Positions 57,401 through 64,000 of a DNA stretch of 64,000 nt are shown here, piece after piece. The stretch covers positions 171,442,401-171,506,400 of the forward strand of contig NC_134366.1 of the NCBI RefSeq assembly GCF_035582795.1, in the 5' to 3' direction. The notes beneath the pieces were generated by a model. That model saw only the letters and a list, made by a program, of their open reading frames with translations, searched no databases and was not told the origin of the DNA. The stretch's first letter is position 1, and every line of letters starts with the position of its first letter. A program made the position numbers and the translations under genes. This DNA comes from Mycteria americana. Taxonomy: Eukaryota > Chordata > Aves > Ciconiiformes > Ciconiidae.

Positions 57401-58540
57401 TGTAGGGAAGATATTTTGATGTGCTAGAAGGGCACCTTCTGCCCCCAGATGTGCATGTGAAAAAAGACCGTTTTTTTGTAAACATCATGCAATTTTTAGC
57501 ATATTTAAAGTTCCAGTTTTTCCGTGTTTGAAAACTGAGCGCAAATAATTCTCAAATTCTCAACAACTGACTCTGGACTTAATTGCTAACTTCCATTAGA
57601 TTGACTGAAATGTCTGTCCCAGGGCATTTTTGCTGGCTAAAATTAAATGAAAAATGGACACTTCTTGTGTAAACTTCCAGTTTGACAGAAAATGGTGGAT
57701 TTCATACAAATAAGTAGTTTCCCACCAAAAATCTTGAACAGCTCTAAAATGTTGTCAAATGCTTTCCCCAGACTGGAAGGCACATATGCAAGAACTGAAA
57801 TGAAGGCTGAGAACGTAATTCAGTTAAATAACACATGCCAGGAATTTAGCCTCCTTTTCTGTTTTTAATTTGTCCCCTAGGGGATGAAGGTTTTCTTGAT
57901 TGTAGCATTATTGGATATTATTTTTCATCTAGTTGTAGTAAATATTTCTCAGTTAGTGACAGTTTCATGTCTGGTTAACTTTTTGTAGGGTACACAGATT
58001 AAACAGTAATGTTTTTGATCTTTGATGAGATTAATGGCATTTAGGATGAGGGCTGTGCAATGAAAATTAACCCTCCTGAAATATTTTCAAGCATTCACTT
58101 AATGTGTGTTCTTTACACCACTTTTCCTGCCAGAAAAGTCATCTGTTGGCATACTCAGTATAAACTCAGCAAGAGGGTAGACACGTGAGAGGCAGATTAA
58201 TTTTTTCCTTTGCACAAATATTTGCAAAATTAGGGTGTGGGATTTTTTTTTTTTTACATCTTTGCCCATCTCTGTAGCATTGGCATCCTAGATTTAACCA
58301 AGTTAGCCCACATTTCTAAGCCAGACAGCTGGGAAAAACATGGAAGTGAGAGCAATCCATATATTGCTGGAAAAATCACATCATTAAATGCCAAGAAGGT
58401 CTGACTGAAAGGACTGAGAAAGAGGCAAATGCCAGTAACTGGCCCCGACACAAACTTATTTATAGTAAGCCTAAGTAGGGTGAAGTCTAGTCTGCTGGGT
58501 TCACCTCTCAGGATCAGGCCCTGGGTCTCCTGGGATTTAA
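57401..58540. other. AT-rich non-coding stretch
   Basis: The sequence is visibly richer in A and T than the rest of the window and has almost no long open frames. A poly-T tract lies at about 58,243-58,255. Nothing coding was recognised. Confidence 0.4.
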
Positions 58541-58720
58541 TTTCTCAGAGAACCACAGGGATGGCAGATGGGAAAGACTTGTTAGGTCATCCTGTCCACA
58601 TGCCCCCGCAGGAGCAGAAGGAGATTGTCTCTTTGCTTCGTTCTCAAGTGCCTCGTCTAGATTTAAACAACTCCAGCAATAAGACTGTTATTGCAAGAAA
58701 ATTCCACTGCCTACATGTAC
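58541..58720 (-). mobile_element. Possible ancient CR1-like LINE 3' fragment
   Basis: The plus strand reads GAACCACAGGGATGG...AAAGACTTGTTAGGTCATCC...CCCCGCAGGAGCAG, then TTTAAACAACTCCAGCAAT and AAATTCCACTGCCT. This matches the order seen in the complement of old CR1/L3-like 3' ends (GGGATGGAA, GACCT, AGGTCATCTAGTCCA, CCCCCTGC, TTTAAA, CTCCAG, ATTCCAC). It is too diverged to be sure by eye. Confidence 0.45.
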
Positions 58721-61700
58721 ATTTGCAAAACTGCTTTTTTAAAGCTCTTGACGTCCGTATGTTAATTTTTCCTGAATTGCATCACAAAAGAGAAAAGTGC
58801 AAGTATCAAATGTGATCTTGGGCAGCTCAATCTATCTGATGACTTAAAAATAGAATTAGAGCACTTATCATAATGAAATGGGTTTGGCGTGGACTTGCTA
58901 CAGGGCAGAGTTAATATTTTTGGCTATCCTAACTTTGCATTTCTTTACATTAACATGCTTGGACTTCTTCAATTTTAAGCGTAAAGTTAATTTCCAGTGT
59001 TTGTACTGCTTTATTTTGGCACCTATACCCTGTAACTTGCTTACCTGAAAACTGCTGATGTGCTTTCAACCCTGACTTCATCTGGGTATAAGTTATTTTT
59101 AATCTGTGGTTTTATCTCCTGTTTCCAGGCTATCTCTGACATGAACTGCTTTTATTAACTATGTGGTTATATTATGCATGCTTGGCCCTTGCTTCGGTAG
59201 GAGAGGTTGCACAGATGTCCATGTAAAATCAAGGATAGGCATATGAAACACCTACTGTAGCAACCGGAATTATTAATTTTCTTTTTTTGCTAAAGTAAAA
59301 GGGTCACAGGAAAATACTAACTCAGCAAACACAAAATTCTTCATTTGAAAAAACTTGGGTCTAAAGTGATTTTACTGAGTCCAAGGTTAGGCTTCAGTGG
59401 AACCTGGCCAGGATTATGGGCCAGGAACTCTTGAACCTGCCGGTTTTTGAGCCCTGGGTGAGTTCACATAGTGATTAACTCCAGGACCCGGGGAACGTGA
59501 TGCAATTGGTATCAATTTCTATTTTGCTGCTACTGGCTGTGGGACTGATAAAATGCCAGTCCTGTTGGGTATTGTGCACCATGTTTGGAAAGCTTCCAGT
59601 TTCTAGGAAACTAAAAATTATACATATACTGATTTGAATCCAATTTGGACAGGATTTTTTTTTTCCTGTCAACTTGGAAACTCTGCTTTCCTGCCAATTA
59701 TAGTCACAATTATGTCATTTTGTCTGTGATACTCTCAGTCTAATTAATGCAAATGAAAAAACCTGTGCAACTTTAGTAATTTCATTTAGACTGTAATATA
59801 AATGAAAGTCATATCCCTGGAGATGAGCTGCTGCATTATCCAGGTGTTTATGAGCTGCTGTACCACATTCCCTTCCATGCTTGTGAAAAAGCACTGAGAA
59901 ATTCTTTCTCAGTGTCATTTTCAAAAGAAAATTTTTAGTCTCTAAATCAAGTTTTTCTTTCCCTGCAAGGAACTGAATTCTATGACAAATTCAGCCCTCG
60001 CTTACTGTAACCCATATTATCTGGCGGATATTCATATATTTAAAGGAGAATCTTCCACCTTCATAAGAAGGTATTTTTATTAGGAATAGTTAACATCTGA
60101 AAAGACTCAGCTACAATATGCATGGGATGGTCCATTCAGATACGAACCAGAGAAAGAGCTTAAATGACGGACTCAGATTTAATGCCTAACTGTTGGGTGC
60201 CTGCAGTAAAGTGAAATGAATTTTGCTCTCTCTTCTTGTGTCTGGGTTGTTTTTCAGAGTTGGCTTTTGTTCTATCAGAAAATGGAAGTCTACTGAAAGA
60301 GAAACCTTTTGTAGAAATCTATGCCTCCATGACCAGGGTGGGCACTGAGATGTCAGCATGGCAAATGGGACATTGCTCTCCCCTTTGTCACTCTGGGGAG
60401 GCCAGGCTGGCTTTGGGACTGGTACCCCATGCTGGGTAGGAGTCCCACCACACATGCATGGTGGTGGTCTGGTGGATGTTGCCTCCTGAGCTGCTCTCCT
60501 CCAGAGCAGTGTGCTGGGCATGCATGGTGCAACGCAGTTCAAACCTTGGGAAGCATTGCTCAGGTGAATCCCTGCTAACCCTTGTGAGCTGCCATGTGAA
60601 AGGCAGTCAATCCTGCCTTGGAAAGGAAAGAGAATGAGCTAAAACAGCAGCCCACATCTGTGGTTTGTGGAGAAGAAAAGTGCCCGGTTATGCCCGCTCT
60701 TTGCTGGCTGAGAACCAACCAAGGAAAGTCGTTGTGGAAAGGTTAAAAGGAAGATCTTTTGGGGAGTATGAAGAGCAAGAGGAGCAGAAGGTAGAAGCAC
60801 AGAAAGGTGCAGGCTGGGAGGTGGTGTCTTGGAGCTGCTAACACCGGGGCCAGGGTGTTGGCCTGGGTTGCGGGTAGAAAGCCAGGAGAACAGCTTTGAG
60901 CAAGGAGGACAAGCAGGGAGACAGAGCTTTCTTGGAGACAAGAGGCCAGCAGAGAGCAGATCTGCTGGTTCACAGCAGGTAGGAACTGCTGTGCAGGATG
61001 AGTTACGGTAGATTTTTTTGTAAGAAAACATGAACACTAGCGAAGTCCCTGGCTGTAACACTGAATTCTGATCCCATAAGGAATAGTCCTACAAAGCTCT
61101 ACAGTTTGAGTAATGCTCAGGCCAGAAGGGCAGCAGCTGCAATGCCTGCTCATCTGCACTTGCCACCTATGTCTACAACAGTAAATTTGCCGGTGTCAGG
61201 GAATCTTCTACTACTTTGAGCTCAATGGGAATGATCTAGGTACATCCATACTGCTAAACGCTCCTTACATCCAAAGCAAGGTGGCTGTATGCAAGTTGCC
61301 TGGTGGGAAAAGCCCAGCGCTAACTCCTGTTTTTTGTGCTGGGGAATCCTTTAGGAGAGTGCTAGCTGTCCCCAGCCAAAGTCATGCCAAGTGCTGTGCC
61401 AACAGAAGCAGGATCAACTCCACTTGGCTGAGTTCTTGTGGGTTTTATGAACATCTGCAAAAGAGAGTCCCTTTCTAGTTATTCATTGGTGGTAGAAAAC
61501 CAGCATTAGTTGCTCTGAGTGTGTAATTAGGGATTATTCTGATTTCTTTGCTGCAAATCTCACAAGGTGCAGCAAGGACTGACTGAGCCAAAGAGAACCA
61601 GCTGCCTTTCCTGGCTCTGGACGTTTTCCCGTTCCTAATGAGACCCTGCTGGTATGGGGCTGTGAGGGAAGACCCTTCTGCCCTGGGTCTGTGAAATTCT

Positions 61701-61884
61701 CCGGGGAATGGATGAGTTTTCCTCTGGATTTAACTTCATGGCATGATGCCTTTTACACCAGTTGCTGGGGTTTGCCTGGGAAAGGGGCTGGTGAGTCCCA
61801 TGGTTGGGTGGGAGCAGGACAGAGCACAGCTCTGATGGGAACAGGGTCTCACTGGGGAATTACAGCAGTATCTGTTCAGCTCAG
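58721..61884. other. Non-coding stretch, AT-rich at left
   Basis: AT-rich up to about 60,120, then of average composition. Frames are short and none shows a recognised motif (the longest is 140 codons, minus strand, 60,639-61,061). Confidence 0.35.
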
Positions 61885-61985
61885 ACTGGTGTGGACTATG
61901 AGAGGCTCTCCAATGAACACCCCATCACTCTCTGGCCAGAAGAAGAGGACCTCAAAGAAGAACAGAACAGCATTTCAATTAAATA
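61885..61985 (+). other. Weak candidate exon with consensus donor
   Basis: A moderate acceptor (TATCTGTTCAGCTCAG) precedes an acidic open stretch read as VDYERLSNEHPITLWPEEED, then LKEEQNSISIK. It ends at an ideal donor (AAATA, then GTAAGT). A strong acceptor (TTGTTCTCTGCAG, AG at 62,092-62,093) follows 100 bases later. Joining the two gives a stop codon at the junction in this frame, so the pair could at best be a C-terminal coding exon or non-coding exons. No family was recognised. Confidence 0.2.
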
Positions 61986-62093
61986 GTAAGTTACAATGCA
62001 CCACGCTCTTCACCCAGCATATTATTATTAGCAACTGCTTCTCCTGACAGGTAGCCTGGTTATTCAAAGTAATTTTCCCCTTGTTCTCTGCAG

Positions 62094-62644
62094 GTTTTCC
62101 TAAGCATGGAAACCAGCTCACAAAACCTGGCCCTTCTTGTTATTTTTATCCAGGAGCAGCTGACAGTAAAAGTGACAAAGAATTGATGGGGGAAGTGGTC
62201 CAGAGCGTGAAAAATCCGGTCGTAAAAGCCAGAGTGTTTGCAATAAAATATCTATACTTAAAGGGAGAGGAGGGAGGGAGAAGCAGGGCTGAACACAAAG
62301 CAGAGCAATGAGCTGTGAAAAGTGACGTCTGGACCAGATGAAGAAAGTGTAAATCCAGCTGTCAATGCAATTAATATCCTTTGGCACTTCTGTCTTGTTT
62401 CCCTCGGGGGAGCTCACGCCCATGCCGGTGGCTAATATGGGACAGTGGTTGGACCCAGAGGAATGATAAGGTGCTGCAGGGTGAAGAGATGTGCTTGGAG
62501 CCTCCAGGGTCACGGGCAGAGCCGGCAAAACCCTCTGCTGCTGCCTATGACTGCTACGAAGGGCTTTGGTGATGAAGAACAGGGGTTGCTGCAGGGATTT
62601 GGGTTTGGGAAGATGGTCTGGGCTGCAGCGTGACCCATGGGCTA
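62094..62644. other. Non-coding stretch, no gene recognised
   Basis: A minus-strand frame of 187 codons covers 62,118-62,681 but shows no domain, overlaps plus frames and extends into a tandem repeat. Confidence 0.3.
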
Positions 62645-62684
62645 CCAGGGCAGGGTAGAAAACTCCAGGGCAGGGTAGCAAACT
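62645..62684. repeat. Two-copy 20-bp tandem duplication
   Basis: CCAGGGCAGGGTAGAAAACT at 62,645 is repeated at 62,665 with one base change (AGAAAA against AGCAAA). Confidence 0.9.
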
Positions 62685-64000
62685 GCATCACAGAGTCAGC
62701 AAAAGCAGGTCAGGAAGAAAAGACTAAGTTAGTTAAATGCATGAAACAAGTGTATTGTTAAACTGCCTCCAGCTTTTGGGGGCTACTCTGAGCCCTTTGC
62801 TGGGCGCAAAGCTCAGGAGAAACAATGTTTTTCTCCAGTTCTGTTTGGGGACAGGGAAGAGACCAAGTGCTAGGAGCAGAAGTAGACAGAGAAGATACCA
62901 GCCCAGAAGGAGGTAAAGTACTTTTTTATATACATCCAAGAACAAACTGAATGGTATTAGAGAGCAGTGGGCAACCTCCTGGTGAGGTTTCTTTTGGTGC
63001 AAGGAAGGAAATTGATGCTGAAAACAAAATTGAGTGCCAGGACACCTAGCCTTGACCCGGTGCCTTCCTCTTCTATCTCAGAGATGGATGAGAGCTCCAA
63101 AGCATGCCTAGGAAAGGAGGTGCTCTCATGGGGCATAGTGCTGCTGTCTTGAGGTATCAAAATGGGAGTGAAAGCTTCCATAATCACACAGCAATGGACA
63201 TCAGAGCTGGCACTGGGGACAAAAGATGGTGATTCCTGGTGTCAGGCACTGGGTTTTCAGGGGTCCAAATACTTGTACCCCTGGCCTGTGCTAGATCAGT
63301 GATACATCGATCCAGTGGGGACAAGGGAGAGAAGACTAATGAACAACAGCAAAACCCTGGGATGTCTCCAGCTGTAACAAGCCTGAAGAATTTAAAGCAA
63401 GGAAGGAAACTAATTTTTTTGCTTTGGCAGCCCCTTCTGAACTGCAGGATGTTTAACTCTGAAATGTATCTCGTTACACTCGAGCTCATGGAGTAGCTTT
63501 GGCTGGCTGCTGGGTGAGGGGCAGCGCATGTGAGGGACAGGAGGAGTGTTTATGGTGTCTGTGGTGTTGCTGTCTGCATTTGGGCTCTGCAGGCTGGTGC
63601 ATGTGGCCAGGTGGGGTGGGATTCACTAGTCTGGAGGTAGAAGGAAAGCTGAGATGCAGGACAGTGTAGACCATCCTCTTGAGGTTGCTACTACATTTGC
63701 TACTTATGCCTCATATAATTGTAGTGCTTTGGGGCATCCTCCTGCAGGTACTACCCTATAGTGCAGATGGACCATCTCTGGCTCAGCCCTCCCCATTGTA
63801 CCTGGAGTGCTGCCCAGCATCACCTCCAGGCAGACAGGATGCCCAGAAGACCTTCCTGCATGTCAGCCTCCAGGCCAAAATGAGCGTGATGTGTGCTGGG
63901 CATGCACCAGGCTTTGGTCCACCTCTGGGCCTGGCCACCCCTGTGCAGCAGAGACACAGCTCTGCTCCCTGCATCTTCTTTAGGGTGAGGTGATCCATGC
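62685..64000. other. Non-coding stretch to the window edge
   Basis: No exon, RNA gene or repeat family was recognised. Frames are short and overlap on both strands. Confidence 0.35.

Noticed and set aside
62118-62681. 187-codon minus-strand frame
   Set aside because: It runs into a 20-bp tandem duplication, overlaps plus frames, and has no motif.
1-64000. tRNA, rRNA, bacterial operons, CRISPR arrays, phage or integrated retrovirus
   Set aside because: No cloverleaf with conserved loops, no rRNA blocks, no repeat-spacer array, and no gag/pol/env-like frames or paired LTRs were seen by eye. A covariance-model scan and a repeat-library search would be needed to exclude short or decayed copies.

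Overview
The window looks like a stretch of bird nuclear DNA, or less likely DNA of another sauropsid. Its recognisable interspersed repeats are CR1-type LINE fragments, some with the typical 3' end of short repeats related to ATTCTATG. No Alu, B1 or L1 sequence was recognised. The one clear gene is an intact vertebrate class A GPCR that I identify as GPR20. Repeat density is low, genes are sparse and there is no bacterial-style gene packing. The species cannot be named from this sequence.

Layout. At 3.5-5.2 kb on the minus strand lies the GPR20 coding exon (353 codons). A strong splice acceptor sits 21 bases upstream of its ATG, and a plausible polyadenylation signal lies about 0.6 kb past the stop. 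The other roughly 58 kb hold no gene I can name. They contain CR1 fragments (about 7.0, 18.3-18.8, 35.1-35.5, 43.3-43.5 and 47.8-47.95 kb, with possible ones at 23.9 and 58.6 kb). They also contain a local repeat pair (16.4 and 18.8 kb), several short tandem duplications, a 15-bp minisatellite (25.0 kb), simple A/T and C/T tracts, and a near-perfect hairpin (23.57 kb). Most open frames there look like chance products of locally GC-rich intronic or intergenic DNA.

Candidates. The best unexplained coding-like signal is on the minus strand at 42,498-42,728: a 231-bp open segment with a strong acceptor, a consensus donor and phase 1 at both ends. I cannot assign it to a family. Weaker candidates are a possible exon pair at 61.9-62.1 kb (+) and a proline-rich open region at 14.9-15.5 kb (+).

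Context. In mammals GPR20 lies between SLC45A4 and PTP4A3, with PTP4A3 on the opposite strand. If that order holds here, the right-hand part of the window would be the GPR20-PTP4A3 spacer or PTP4A3 5' non-coding DNA. This is inference: no exon of either neighbour was recognised. I see no new multi-gene system in this window.
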